In this document: positions 1-8,280 of the stretch, piece after piece
How the letters are laid out: each line of letters opens with the position of its first letter
How positions within the stretch are numbered: the first letter of the stretch is position 1
Assembly: GCF_013337765.1 (NCBI RefSeq)
Contig: NZ_VBSB01000003.1
Span: forward strand, 496,001 to 560,000
Length of the DNA: 64,000 nucleotides
Source: Mycolicibacterium sphagni
Lineage (GTDB): Bacteria; Actinomycetota; Actinomycetes; Mycobacteriales; Mycobacteriaceae
Reading direction: 5' to 3'
The notes under the pieces: model-generated
Told to the model about the DNA's origin: nothing
What the model saw: only the letters and a program-made list of their open reading frames with translations
The model's database searches: none
Translations under genes and position numbers: made by a program

Positions 1-687
1 GCCTGGCACCTGCACCGGGCCACCACGGCACAGCCGCTGGACTGGTTCTGCTCGTTCTCCTCGGCGGCCGCCCTCATGGGCTCGCCGGGGCAGGGCGCCT
101 ACGCCGCGGCCAATAGCTGGCTGGACGGGTTCACCCACTGGCGCCGTTCGCAGGGGCTGCCCGCCACCGCGATCGCATGGGCGGCATGGGACGAGATCGG
201 TGCCGGCAAGCACCTGGCCGCCGCCGGCGACACCGCGATGATCAGCCCGGACGAGGGCGCGCATGCCTTCGAGGCGCTGCTGCGTCACGATCGCGCCTAC
301 AGCGGCTACGCGCCGATCATCGGGACGCCGTGGCTGACCGATCTGGCGGCCCGCAGCCCGTTCGCCGAGGCGTTCCAAGCCAGTGGCGACCGGCCGGCGG
401 ACACCAGCACGTTCCGGGCGGAACTGCATGACCTGGCGCGCGACGAGTGGCCGACCAGGGTGCGGCGGTTGGTATCGGAGCAGCTCAGCCTGATTCTGCG
501 CCGTTCCATCGACCCAGACCGGCCGATTTCGGAGTACGGTTTGGACTCGTTGGGGAACCTCGAGTTGCGAACCCGTATCGAAACTGAAACGGGAATACGC
601 GTTCGGTCGATGGATATAACGACTGTCCGGTCGCTGGCCGAAAGCCTGTGCGAAACGCTTGCCGGCGTCATCACGTCTGCACGCTGA
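1..687 (+). CDS. Type I polyketide synthase, C-terminal end (KR-ACP), Mas/Pks5-like, partial
   Basis: The frame enters from the left edge and stops at TGA 685-687, so only the last 228 residues are present. Residues ~1-45 are the end of a ketoreductase domain with the [11 protein letters not shown] active-site stretch (Tyr and Asn of the YxxxN pair). Residues ~145-225 are an acyl carrier protein with the phosphopantetheine Ser at ~183 in the context [11 protein letters not shown]. Mas/Pks5-type iterative PKSs end in KR-ACP, and the wording of this tail fits that group (family knowledge). The PapA gene 27 bp downstream suggests that the methyl-branched chain it makes is moved onto a sugar. Upstream domains lie outside the window, so substrate and product cannot be read. 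Confidence 0.88.
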   Translation, partial: AWHLHRATTAQPLDWFCSFSSAAALMGSPGQGAYAAANSWLDGFTHWRRSQGLPATAIAWAAWDEIGAGKHLAAAGDTAMISPDEGAHAFEALLRHDRAYSGYAPIIGTPWLTDLAARSPFAEAFQASGDRPADTSTFRAELHDLARDEWPTRVRRLVSEQLSLILRRSIDPDRPISEYGLDSLGNLELRTRIETETGIRVRSMDITTVRSLAESLCETLAGVITSAR

Positions 688-714
688 TAAATGGGTCGAT
701 AGGGGAAACTGACA

Positions 715-2157
715 GTGGTTGCACTCACCGCAATCCATGACTGGGTTGACGCGCCGGGCACGGTCGTGTCGTGGAGCCCGTCGCCGGCATGCCTGAAGAA
801 GGTCAAGGACGCGCCGGTCAGCGACGTACCTGCGAGCTATCAGCAGGGCCAGCACATCCGCAGCTATCGCAATCACACGGCCAATGGGCTGGAGATGGCG
901 CGGCTGCTGATCCCGGCGTGGAATATGCCCGGTAAGTGCGACGTCCGGGCGATGACGTTCGTCATCAACGCCTACCTGCGCAGGCACGACACCTATCACA
1001 GCTGGTTCGAGTTCGACGAGGCCGACCAGATCGTCCGCCACACCGTCGAGAACGCGAACGACATCCAGTTCGTGGCGAGCAAGCACGGCGAGATGAGCTC
1101 CGCGCAGTGGAAGAAGCACGTGCTCGACACCCCGAGCCCGCTGGAGTGGGACTGCTTCCGCTTCGGCGTCATCCAGCGTGCCGACCACTTCACGTTCTAC
1201 GTCAGCGTCGATCACCTGCACGCCGACGCGATGTTGATGATGGCGTTGTTCGTGGAAATGCACATGAACTACGAGGCGCTGGCCGGCGGTGGCGCACCGC
1301 TTCGCCTGCCGGACGCCGGCAGCTACCACGACTACTGCGTGCGCCAGCACGACTACACCGAGCAGCTCACGATGGAGTCGCCGGATGTTCGCGGCTGGCT
1401 GGACTTCCTGGAGAGCAACGGCGGCACGATGCCGACGTTCCCGTTGCCGCTGGGTGATCCGTCGGTGCACTGCAGCGGTGATCTGCTGACCGTCCAGCTG
1501 ATGGACGATCACGAGTCGGACCGCTTCGAGTCGGCCTGCACAGCGGCGGGTGTCCGTTTCATCGGCGGTGTGTTCGCCGCCGCGGCGATCGCCCACCGCC
1601 AGCTGACCGGTGACGACGACTATTACGTCATCACCCCGACCACCACACGCAGCACGCCTGCGGAGTTCATGACGACCGGGTGGTTCACCGGTGTCGTCCC
1701 GCTGTCGGTGCCCGTCGCCGCCCGCAACTTCGCCGAGGTCGCCCGCGCCGCCCAGGAGTCGTTCGACTCGGGGATGCCGTTGGCGAACGTGCCGATCGAA
1801 CGGGTCTACGAGCTGGCGGAGTCGGAATCCACCCCGCGTATCCGTCCGGCCGGGCCCGGCGTGCCGATGCTGTCCTACCTCGATGTGGGCCTGCCGCCGC
1901 TGAACCCGGTCATCATGTCCCAGTGGTACGCGCAGAACGGGCACATCTACACCGATCTGGGCGCGGCCAATCAGGTCGGCATGTGGGTGAACCGGCGCAC
2001 CGGCGGCACGATCATCACCGTCGCCTACCCGGACAACCCGATCGCCCGTGAGTCGGTTGCCGAGTTCGTCGAGCTGATGAAGTGCATTTACCTTCGGGTG
2101 GCCGATGGCCGCTCCGAACTGGTGTCCTCGTCTCGCTTGCCCGCCGCGACGGTCTGA
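715..2157 (+). CDS. PapA-family acyltransferase
   Basis: A 480-residue condensation-fold acyltransferase of the polyketide-associated protein family. It carries the HxxxD catalytic motif as HLHAD (His ~167, Asp ~171) and the PapA1/PapA3-like stretches ISDVP-type (here VSDVPASY), VINAYLRRHDTY and GWFTGVVP. PapA proteins transfer polyketide-derived acyl chains from the ACP of the partner PKS to a sugar such as trehalose (family knowledge). GTG start at 715 with an AGGGGA ribosome site at 701-706. It follows the PKS by 27 bp and its stop overlaps the next start (TGATG at 2155-2159), so it is probably cotranscribed and coupled. The acceptor is not known; a lipooligosaccharide-like glycolipid is an inference from context. 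Confidence 0.88.
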   Translation: MVALTAIHDWVDAPGTVVSWSPSPACLKKVKDAPVSDVPASYQQGQHIRSYRNHTANGLEMARLLIPAWNMPGKCDVRAMTFVINAYLRRHDTYHSWFEFDEADQIVRHTVENANDIQFVASKHGEMSSAQWKKHVLDTPSPLEWDCFRFGVIQRADHFTFYVSVDHLHADAMLMMALFVEMHMNYEALAGGGAPLRLPDAGSYHDYCVRQHDYTEQLTMESPDVRGWLDFLESNGGTMPTFPLPLGDPSVHCSGDLLTVQLMDDHESDRFESACTAAGVRFIGGVFAAAAIAHRQLTGDDDYYVITPTTTRSTPAEFMTTGWFTGVVPLSVPVAARNFAEVARAAQESFDSGMPLANVPIERVYELAESESTPRIRPAGPGVPMLSYLDVGLPPLNPVIMSQWYAQNGHIYTDLGAANQVGMWVNRRTGGTIITVAYPDNPIARESVAEFVELMKCIYLRVADGRSELVSSSRLPAATV

Positions 2158-3527
2158 TGCCGGCGGGCGACGATCGCCGGTCCGCACCCGACAATGTGGT
2201 GCCCTACGCCGACCAGGCGTTGCTGTTGGCACTGCGCGGTGCCGGCCAAGAGGCCGTCATGCAAGTCATCTGGATCTACGAGCATCCGATCGACCTCGAC
2301 GGAGTGCGACGGTTCCATCGGAACTACGGCCAGGGGCTGATCGGTCGGCTCATCGAGCGTTCGCCGCTGCCGTTCGGCCGGCATCGCTGGGTCTCGGTCC
2401 CGGGTCCGCAGGCCGCGCTGGACATCGCCTCGAATCCGCGACCGCGCGAGGAGTTGTACGACTGGGCCCATGACCAGGTCGAGCTGCCGCTCGATCCGGA
2501 GTTCGGCCCGTCGTGGCGGCTGGGTGTCCAGTCGTTCACCGACGGCACCACCGCTGCCAGTCTGGTCCTCTCGCACACGGTCATCGACGGCGGCGGTGCG
2601 GTGATGACGATCTGCGACGCGGTCCTGGGCAACCGCAAAGACCTCGGTTATCCGCCGCGACACACCCGCAGCCGCTTGCGTGCCGTCCGTGAGGATCTGC
2701 GCCAGCTGGGCCGCGATCTCCCGGAAATCGGCCGGACACTGCGCAAGGCGGTCAAGGTCGCGACCCGCCGCAGAGATGAGCTGACGCGCCCGAGCACGCC
2801 CGTACCGCCGTCCACCGGCCGTGGCGATGACGTCATCATGACGGCCTTCACCACTGCGCTCATCGACATCGAGCAGTGGGATAGTCGGGCGGAAAGCCTT
2901 GGCGGCAACCACTTTTCGTTGGTCGCCGGGTTCGCCGGCAAGCTAGCAGAGAACCTCGGCCGAACGCGTCCGGCCGACGGCGCGGTGACGTTGATGATCC
3001 CGGTGAGCGAACGCGACAATCCGGCCGACACCGGCGGCAACGTCGTGACGATCGCCAATGTGACGTTTGATCCCGCCCCGGTTACGAAGGATCTGTCTGG
3101 CGCCCGATCGGCGATCAAACAAGGCCTGGTGACCGCGCGGCAGACGCCGGACGAGATGGTGGAGTTGGTGCCACTGATCCCGTTCCTGCCCAAGCGCGCG
3201 ATGGGGCGCATGGCCGACATGGCCTTCAGCTTCACCGACGATGTGCCGGTGAACTGTTCGAATCTCGGAGACGTGCCCGACACCCTGCTCAGCCTCGACG
3301 GCACGGTGGCGGAGCGGATGTACTTCCGGGGCATCGACCGCAATCTGACCCGTGGCGTGCTGGAGAAGCGGAATGGCCTCATGACGGTGGCGTCGATGCG
3401 TCTCGGCGGCAAGGTCATCCTGCCCGTCATGAGTTACATACCGGGCGCGGACAACTCGCGCACGCGGCTTCGCGAGGTGATGGCCCAGACTCTGGCAGAG
3501 TTCGATCTTTCCGGCGCGATCGAGTGA
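2157..3527 (+). CDS. Condensation-fold (PapA/WS-DGAT-like) acyltransferase, tandem copy 1
   Basis: A 456-residue protein. I chose ATG 2157, which overlaps the papA stop by one base (TGATG), over an in-frame ATG 75 bp upstream inside papA, because it gives the same length as the next gene. The HxxxDG motif is present as HTVIDG near residue 139. The N-terminal signature VRRFHRN followed by LIERSPLPFGRHRW recurs in the next gene and in the last 440 residues of the megasynthase at 45731-53827. The motif and fold suggest CoA- or ACP-dependent acyl transfer to a hydroxyl; this is a family inference. Placed after PKS and PapA, it probably adds a second acyl group to the same glycolipid, or acts as a partner of the next protein. 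Similar tandem genes occur, as I recall, in the lipooligosaccharide locus of M. smegmatis. Confidence 0.8.
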   Translation: MPAGDDRRSAPDNVVPYADQALLLALRGAGQEAVMQVIWIYEHPIDLDGVRRFHRNYGQGLIGRLIERSPLPFGRHRWVSVPGPQAALDIASNPRPREELYDWAHDQVELPLDPEFGPSWRLGVQSFTDGTTAASLVLSHTVIDGGGAVMTICDAVLGNRKDLGYPPRHTRSRLRAVREDLRQLGRDLPEIGRTLRKAVKVATRRRDELTRPSTPVPPSTGRGDDVIMTAFTTALIDIEQWDSRAESLGGNHFSLVAGFAGKLAENLGRTRPADGAVTLMIPVSERDNPADTGGNVVTIANVTFDPAPVTKDLSGARSAIKQGLVTARQTPDEMVELVPLIPFLPKRAMGRMADMAFSFTDDVPVNCSNLGDVPDTLLSLDGTVAERMYFRGIDRNLTRGVLEKRNGLMTVASMRLGGKVILPVMSYIPGADNSRTRLREVMAQTLAEFDLSGAIE

Positions 3528-3537
3528 GGTTTGAGCA

Positions 3538-4896
3538 GTGACCACTGAATCGCAGGAACACCGACTCGAGTTCTTCGACCAGACTGCGTTCGAGATGATG
3601 CGCGCCACCGGGCGCGGTCAGCTCATGCAGTGCGTCTGGGTCTACGAGCACGCTGTCGATGTCGAGGGATTACATCGGTTTCACCGCAACATCGCCAAGT
3701 CGCTCGGCGGACGCCACATCGAGCGCTCGCCGTTGCCGTTCGGCCGGCCGCGGTGGGTGAAGCCCGATCATGCTCCGTCGGAGATTCGGTTTAACGAAAC
3801 GCACCGTCCGCGTGCCGAACTCATGGAATGGGCAGACGAGCTCGCTGGCCTGCCGATCGACCCCGAGCACGGCCCGACGTGGTACCTCGTCGTTCAGCCG
3901 CTCACCGACGGCGCCACCGCGATCAGCATGGTCGCGTCGCACGTGATCGGGGACGGCACCGGCGCCGGGTTGGCGATCTTCGAGGCGGTCACCGGCAACA
4001 TCCGCGATCCAGGATATGACCGGCCGGGCGCGCGGACCCGCAGGCAGGCGTTGGCCGCCGACGCGCGCCAGGTCGTGCGTGATTTACCCGTGACCCGCAA
4101 GGCATTCGTCAACGGCGCGAAGCTGGTGTGGGGCAACCGCAAGGAACTCGCCCAGTCCAGGAAGACGCGCGCTCGCGGCGCGGGACACGTGACCGAGGAG
4201 TTCGTCACCGTACCGTCGGTGGCGGTCGTCATCGATATCGCGGAGTGGGACGCGCGCGCGGAAAGCCTTGGCGGAAACAGCTATTCGCTCCTGGTCGGGT
4301 TCACCGCGAAGCTGGCCGAACGGCTTGGCCGGCGGCGGGCCTCCGACGGCGCCGTGACGCTGGTGATCGCGATCAACCTCCGCGAGAGCCTGGAAGACGA
4401 TCGGGCCCTGGCGATGGCCTTCGCCAACGCCACCGTCGACCCGGATAAGGTGACCGTCGACCTCACCGAGGCCCGCACCGTCGTGCGCGAGTCACGGCAG
4501 ACGGCCAAGAGCCAGACCGACCCGGCCATGGAGCTGTTCCCGCTGATGCCGTGGTTGCCCAAGGCCGCGGTCAAAGGGGTGGCGGAGTTGCTGTTCTCCT
4601 ACTCCGAGGATCTGCCGGTGTCGTGCTCGAACCTCGGTGATCTGCCACCGCAGATCGCCCAGGTCGACGGCACGACCGCGGAGTTGGTCATTCTGCGCGC
4701 CCTGGATCAGAACGTGACACTGCAGGAGATGCAGCGTTCGCACGGTCAGCTCGTCGTGGTGTCCGCGCGGGTCAACGGAAAGGTCTCGATCTCGATCGAG
4801 GCCTACGAGATCGGCGCGGAGAACACCAAGCAGCGGCTTCGTGGTCTGGCCGAGGCGACACTGACCGACTTCGGGCTGACCGCCGTCATCGAGTGA
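3538..4896 (+). CDS. Condensation-fold (PapA/WS-DGAT-like) acyltransferase, tandem copy 2
   Basis: A 452-residue paralogue of the preceding protein, GTG start at 3538, 10 bp after its stop. HxxxDG reads HVIGDG near residue 135, so the catalytic residues are kept. It shares the stretches LHRFHRN, HIERSPLPFG, ARAESLGGNSYSLL-type (AESLGGN is identical in both copies) and SCSNLGDLP with copy 1 and with the C-terminus of the distant megasynthase. Expected to act in the cytoplasm or at the membrane surface as an acyltransferase. It ends the PKS-PapA-acyltransferase run; the next gene faces it, 7 bp away. Whether the two copies differ in donor or acceptor cannot be told from sequence. Confidence 0.8.
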   Translation: MTTESQEHRLEFFDQTAFEMMRATGRGQLMQCVWVYEHAVDVEGLHRFHRNIAKSLGGRHIERSPLPFGRPRWVKPDHAPSEIRFNETHRPRAELMEWADELAGLPIDPEHGPTWYLVVQPLTDGATAISMVASHVIGDGTGAGLAIFEAVTGNIRDPGYDRPGARTRRQALAADARQVVRDLPVTRKAFVNGAKLVWGNRKELAQSRKTRARGAGHVTEEFVTVPSVAVVIDIAEWDARAESLGGNSYSLLVGFTAKLAERLGRRRASDGAVTLVIAINLRESLEDDRALAMAFANATVDPDKVTVDLTEARTVVRESRQTAKSQTDPAMELFPLMPWLPKAAVKGVAELLFSYSEDLPVSCSNLGDLPPQIAQVDGTTAELVILRALDQNVTLQEMQRSHGQLVVVSARVNGKVSISIEAYEIGAENTKQRLRGLAEATLTDFGLTAVIE

Positions 4897-4903
4897 CCGT
4901 GGG

Positions 4904-5629
4904 TCACAGGGCGTGCAGGCCGACCCCGATCAGGACGACACCGAGTATCGCGACGAACGCGCCGGCGTGCTTGCGCGTGCGGGTGCGGATCCATTCGTTG
5001 AAGCGCTGCACCCAGATTCGGGTCTTGCCCGGCACGATAATGAAACTCACCAGCGGCACCACCGCTGCCCAGCTGGCCAGCAGCAGGAAACTCAACAGGG
5101 CCGTCGCCTGCTCGATCGGTGGGGTCTTGGACGCGATGATCAGCGCCAGCAGCGCCATGTAGTCGACGCTCGGCATCGCCAGCGCGGCGCCGATGGAGCC
5201 GGAGAACCAGGACGATTCGCCCTTGGCGAAGCCACGCACCCGGGTGGAGAGCCGCTTGAATCGGCCCGGCGGGGAGGGATCCTGAACGACGACGGCGCTG
5301 TCACCGGCGGCCGCCGGTACGTCGACCGTCTCCTTACGGGCGAACTGCCGCAACGGAATGTTGGATGCCAACAGCGCGCCGAGCAGGAGGGCGACGGTAC
5401 CGATGCCGATCTGGATCAGACCCGGGTTGAAGTTGGCCTTGCCCAGGAAGGTGTGGTGGAAGATGAACAGCACCGCGAAGCCGACGCTGAGGCTCATCGC
5501 CAGGCCCGTGCAGAGGAAGACTAAGAGGTGCCGGGCGGGACGTGGCCGGGTCAGCAGGAGGGCGATCAATCCGATGCGTGCCGGCTCGATGCTCACCGCG
5601 AGGCCGAGTAGCACCACGGTTGTCCACAC
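4904..5629 (-). CDS. GAP/Sap-family membrane protein (glycolipid-addressing type)
   Basis: A 241-residue protein with about six hydrophobic segments and a charged central loop (~85-130). The start VVLLGLAVSIEPARIG and the membrane pattern match the GAP/Sap family (SfLAP domain), whose members are needed for export of glycopeptidolipids and sulfolipid-1 in mycobacteria (family knowledge). GTG start at 5629. It lies 45 bp downstream of the glycosyltransferase gene on the same strand and converges with the acyltransferase genes, so it probably serves export of the glycolipid made by this locus. LysE-type transporters have a similar layout and are the main alternative. Confidence 0.8.
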   Translation of the reverse strand: MWTTVVLLGLAVSIEPARIGLIALLLTRPRPARHLLVFLCTGLAMSLSVGFAVLFIFHHTFLGKANFNPGLIQIGIGTVALLLGALLASNIPLRQFARKETVDVPAAAGDSAVVVQDPSPPGRFKRLSTRVRGFAKGESSWFSGSIGAALAMPSVDYMALLALIIASKTPPIEQATALLSFLLLASWAAVVPLVSFIIVPGKTRIWVQRFNEWIRTRTRKHAGAFVAILGVVLIGVGLHAL

Positions 5630-5674
5630 AAAGCGGAATTCTACCTTGCCGTGCTGGCGCGGGCCGTGTTGACA

Positions 5675-6955
5675 TCAGCCGTGGCGGCGGTTGCGGGCGG
5701 TCTCCTCGAGAAGGTCGGCCGCAGCCGCCACGCTGCCCGAGGCCGGACTGATCCGGGTGGCGAGCAAACGAGACCGCTCAACTGTTTGCGGAGCCAGCAC
5801 CGCTCGTAGATCGGCGAGCAGCGAACACCGTGTCGAAGCTGAGAATCGCCGCGATGTGCCGATACCGAGCCGTTCTACCTGTTTGCCCCACAGCGGTTGC
5901 TCGGCGGCGACCCACAGCACGAGCGTGGGAACTCCGGCTCGGATCCCAGCCGCGGTGGTGCCCGCGCCGCCGTGGTGCACGACGGCACGGCAGGACGGGA
6001 ACACGGCGGCGTGGTTGACCGAGGCCACGACTTTGACATGCGGGGCGGTGGCGGTGTCGTCGAAGTCGGAGAAGCCGGCGCAGATCAGCGCGCGTTCGCC
6101 CAGCTCAGCGCAGACGTCGCTGATGAGGCGGACCGTGTCGGCAGGGGAGTCGATCGGCATGCTGCCGAAGCCGAAGTAGATCGGCGGCGTTCCTGCGGCG
6201 ATCCAGGACGCCACCTCGGCGTCGACCTCGGTGGGCAGCTGCAGAGTCATCGACCCGATGAGCGGGCGACGGTCACCCCATTCGTCGGCCAGCCCGGGAA
6301 AGAACACCTTGTCGTAGGCCTGGATCTCGAGTGAGCCTGCGGCCACGATGCGCGCCACCGGCCGGGTGGTCGCCGCCGGTAGGCCCAGGGTGCGGCGCTG
6401 CTGCGACTCCGCCGGTTTCAGCAGCCGCCAGTGCAGCCATTCACCCATCGAATAGGCCGCCTTGACCACCGGCGACGGCAGCCGCACCGGCAGGACCTGG
6501 GTGTTGGCCCGGACCGGGAAATAGTGCACCTCGGCCAATGGGAGGCCGCGGAATTCGGCGACGTTGGCCGCGATCTCCTGATACGCCGTGCCGGTCACGA
6601 TCAGGTCGGCGCCGTCGGCCATCGACAGCAGTGCGTCGCTCATCTCGGCCCAGCCGCGGGTGGCCGCCGCCCTGGCCTTGCGCACGGCGATCAAGGGGTT
6701 GCCCAACCGCAGCCAGTCCCCCGGGCTGGCCGCGGTCAGGGCATCCGGTCGCTCGAAGACGTCGCCCTGCAGTTGTTTCTGCGAGTCGGGCCCATAGCCG
6801 ATGGTGGCCGCCAGACCAGCGGACTCGACGAAGCCGACGAGGTTGGGGGGAACGGCCATGTGCACGTCGTGCCCCCGACGCTGCAGCTCGAGGCCTACCG
6901 CCGCGCAGGGTTCGACGTCACCACGTGTCCCGTGGATGCTCACCGCGAATTTCAT
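5675..6955 (-). CDS. Family 1 glycosyltransferase (Gtf / Rv1524-Rv1526c-like)
   Basis: A 426-residue GT-B enzyme. The N-terminus MKFAVSIHGTRGDVEP is the UGT-type start loop, and the C-terminal donor-site motif reads VVHHGGAGTTAAGIRAGVP. These are typical of the GT1 enzymes that decorate glycopeptidolipids and lipooligosaccharides in mycobacteria; Rv1524 and Rv1526c near pks5 are the recalled relatives. I chose ATG 6955 over an upstream in-frame GTG because the family start begins there, with GGGGA 8-12 bases before it. It runs toward the GAP gene with a 45-bp gap and is probably cotranscribed with it. Donor sugar (dTDP- or UDP-linked) and acceptor cannot be assigned. Confidence 0.87.
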   Translation of the reverse strand: MKFAVSIHGTRGDVEPCAAVGLELQRRGHDVHMAVPPNLVGFVESAGLAATIGYGPDSQKQLQGDVFERPDALTAASPGDWLRLGNPLIAVRKARAAATRGWAEMSDALLSMADGADLIVTGTAYQEIAANVAEFRGLPLAEVHYFPVRANTQVLPVRLPSPVVKAAYSMGEWLHWRLLKPAESQQRRTLGLPAATTRPVARIVAAGSLEIQAYDKVFFPGLADEWGDRRPLIGSMTLQLPTEVDAEVASWIAAGTPPIYFGFGSMPIDSPADTVRLISDVCAELGERALICAGFSDFDDTATAPHVKVVASVNHAAVFPSCRAVVHHGGAGTTAAGIRAGVPTLVLWVAAEQPLWGKQVERLGIGTSRRFSASTRCSLLADLRAVLAPQTVERSRLLATRISPASGSVAAAADLLEETARNRRHG

Positions 6956-7012
6956 CGATCCCCAGTATCGTGCGTGCACGACAATGTCCGGCGCCGGGGG
7001 CCGCGTGTGCCG

Positions 7013-7747
7013 TCAGTGTGAGGCCCGGGTGAACCACTTGGTCTTGATGCGCCAGGAGTGCGCCGATGTCAGTGCGAAGCCGGCACCGCAGACGCAGGCG
7101 AAGAACCAGACCAGCTTGCCGCCCTCGAGCTCCTGCAGCGCGGGGACGTAGGCGGTGACGATGCGAATGACGCATGCGGTGATGCCGCTGGCTGAGGCCA
7201 TCAAGTAGATGTTGGCGATCCGCCGTGACCGCGGATCCTGGCGCAAGACCAGCAGCGCCCGAGAGCCGTAGCCGAGCAGATAGATCAAGGTTCCGCAGAG
7301 CAGCAGCCAGTAGGCCGACAACCAGAAGTCGGTGGGAACGGTGAAGAAGTCGGAGCGATAGACCTTGGCGCCATTGCCAAGCGAGAACGCGGCCAGCAAT
7401 AGCGGTATGCACAAAGTCGCGGGGCGTTCGACGTATTGCTTGAACGCGGTCTGCATGGCGTTGTCGTCCTGGAGGCGGCCCAGTGCGTTGTACACAATTG
7501 CCGAGGCAGCCACGACATAAAGGTCGTGCCCGATGTAATCCTCGAGATTCCAGACTCCGGTCAGCGAGTGCAGCCACCGGCCGACGGTTTCGGAGGCCAA
7601 CGGCGACATCAGCAGCACGGCCGCGAACTGCAGGGCGATGTTCAGGGTGGCTGCGATCTCCCATCGGCAGCCCCACGTGACACGCCTAATCCACAAGCTC
7701 CACGCCATGCACGCCAGCGTGACCGTGATTAATGCACCGAGACCCAT
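7013..7747 (-). CDS. Multi-pass membrane protein paired with an XRE regulator
   Basis: A 244-residue protein with about seven hydrophobic segments, the first at residues 1-18 and the last ending near 235, and no catalytic motif that I recognise. It lies 40 bp downstream of an XRE-type regulator on the same strand. This pairing resembles the actinobacterial MAB_1171c-type putative transporter and regulator pairs, but the match is from memory and weak. Its function is unknown. The gene pair interrupts the glycolipid locus and is less GC-rich than its surroundings near the regulator. Confidence 0.65.
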   Translation of the reverse strand: MGLGALITVTLACMAWSLWIRRVTWGCRWEIAATLNIALQFAAVLLMSPLASETVGRWLHSLTGVWNLEDYIGHDLYVVAASAIVYNALGRLQDDNAMQTAFKQYVERPATLCIPLLLAAFSLGNGAKVYRSDFFTVPTDFWLSAYWLLLCGTLIYLLGYGSRALLVLRQDPRSRRIANIYLMASASGITACVIRIVTAYVPALQELEGGKLVWFFACVCGAGFALTSAHSWRIKTKWFTRASH

Positions 7748-7787
7748 CTCGTCGTCGCCTTACGCCTCCGAATAACTTCAGCAAATA

Positions 7788-8144
7788 CTACAGCGATGGA
7801 GCATCCAGTCGAGGCTTCAATTCTGAGAGTTTTACCGGAATATGTGTCGCAGTCACGGTATTAATTGTCGCCACCGTAAATGGGGTGGAATCCATGTATT
7901 GCTGGACTTCCTCCCGGGTCATCAGCCCGAACCGCACCTGCAAGTCGGGGTAGCTCAGGCCGAATCGCGTTGCTACCAGGCGTAACTCCTCGGCGTTCGG
8001 GTAGTCCCGTTCCTTTACTCGCCGGTAGTAAGTGCTGCTAGATGTGCCTAGTGCGTCGTAGATGTCTTTAGCGTCGATGTCTCCGTCCAAGAGGTAGTCG
8101 AGCAAGACTTTTAGCTGACGTCCGTTTTCATCGGTCCGGGGCAC
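7788..8144 (-). CDS. XRE-like helix-turn-helix regulator
   Basis: A 118-residue protein with a helix-turn-helix at residues ~18-60 (ALGTSSSTYYRRVKERDYP) and a SinR-like continuation (AEELRLVATRFGL). The C-terminal ~40 residues have no recognised domain. GTG start at 8144 with a -10-like TATTCT on the minus strand ending five bases before it, so the transcript is probably leaderless. The gene uses visibly more A/T than its neighbours, a sign of separate acquisition. It is divergent from the condensation-like gene across a palindrome-rich spacer and probably controls itself, the downstream membrane protein and perhaps the divergent gene (inference). Confidence 0.78.
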   Translation of the reverse strand: MPRTDENGRQLKVLLDYLLDGDIDAKDIYDALGTSSSTYYRRVKERDYPNAEELRLVATRFGLSYPDLQVRFGLMTREEVQQYMDSTPFTVATINTVTATHIPVKLSELKPRLDAPSL

Positions 8145-8191
8145 GCCTCAGAATAACCCGGAACTCCCGGTAATGGGTACTGGCAACTGTT

Positions 8192-8258
8192 TTCAGGAAA
8201 TTGCTGAATTTATTGACATGGTCGTCAGGATTGTGGGATTGGTCTCCCATTTATGGGA
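8192..8258. promoter_or_regulatory. Palindrome-rich control region between XRE gene and condensation-like gene
   Basis: The 136-bp spacer 8145-8280 holds three inverted repeats: TTCAG/CTGAA (8192-8196 and 8204-8208), TGGGA/TCCCA (8234-8238 and 8245-8249), and the perfect 14-bp palindrome TCCCAT-TT-ATGGGA (8245-8258), which shares an arm with the second. A plus-strand TTGACA at 8213-8218 could be a -35 box, but no good -10 box is seen at the right distance. The spacer is AT-rich for this genome. These repeats are the obvious candidates for XRE operator sites; binding is inferred. Confidence 0.5.
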
Positions 8259-8280
8259 CACGGCCGCTACGGTGGGGGGC

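Noticed and set aside
1213-1230. HxxxDA instead of HxxxDG in the PapA protein, as a sign of inactivity
   Set aside because: Mycobacterial PapA3-type enzymes have the same HxxxDA wording as I recall; the His and Asp are kept.
8173-8280. Longer start for the condensation-like protein
   Set aside because: The extension runs through the palindromes, is not domain-like, and lacks a ribosome site, while ATG 8281 has one.
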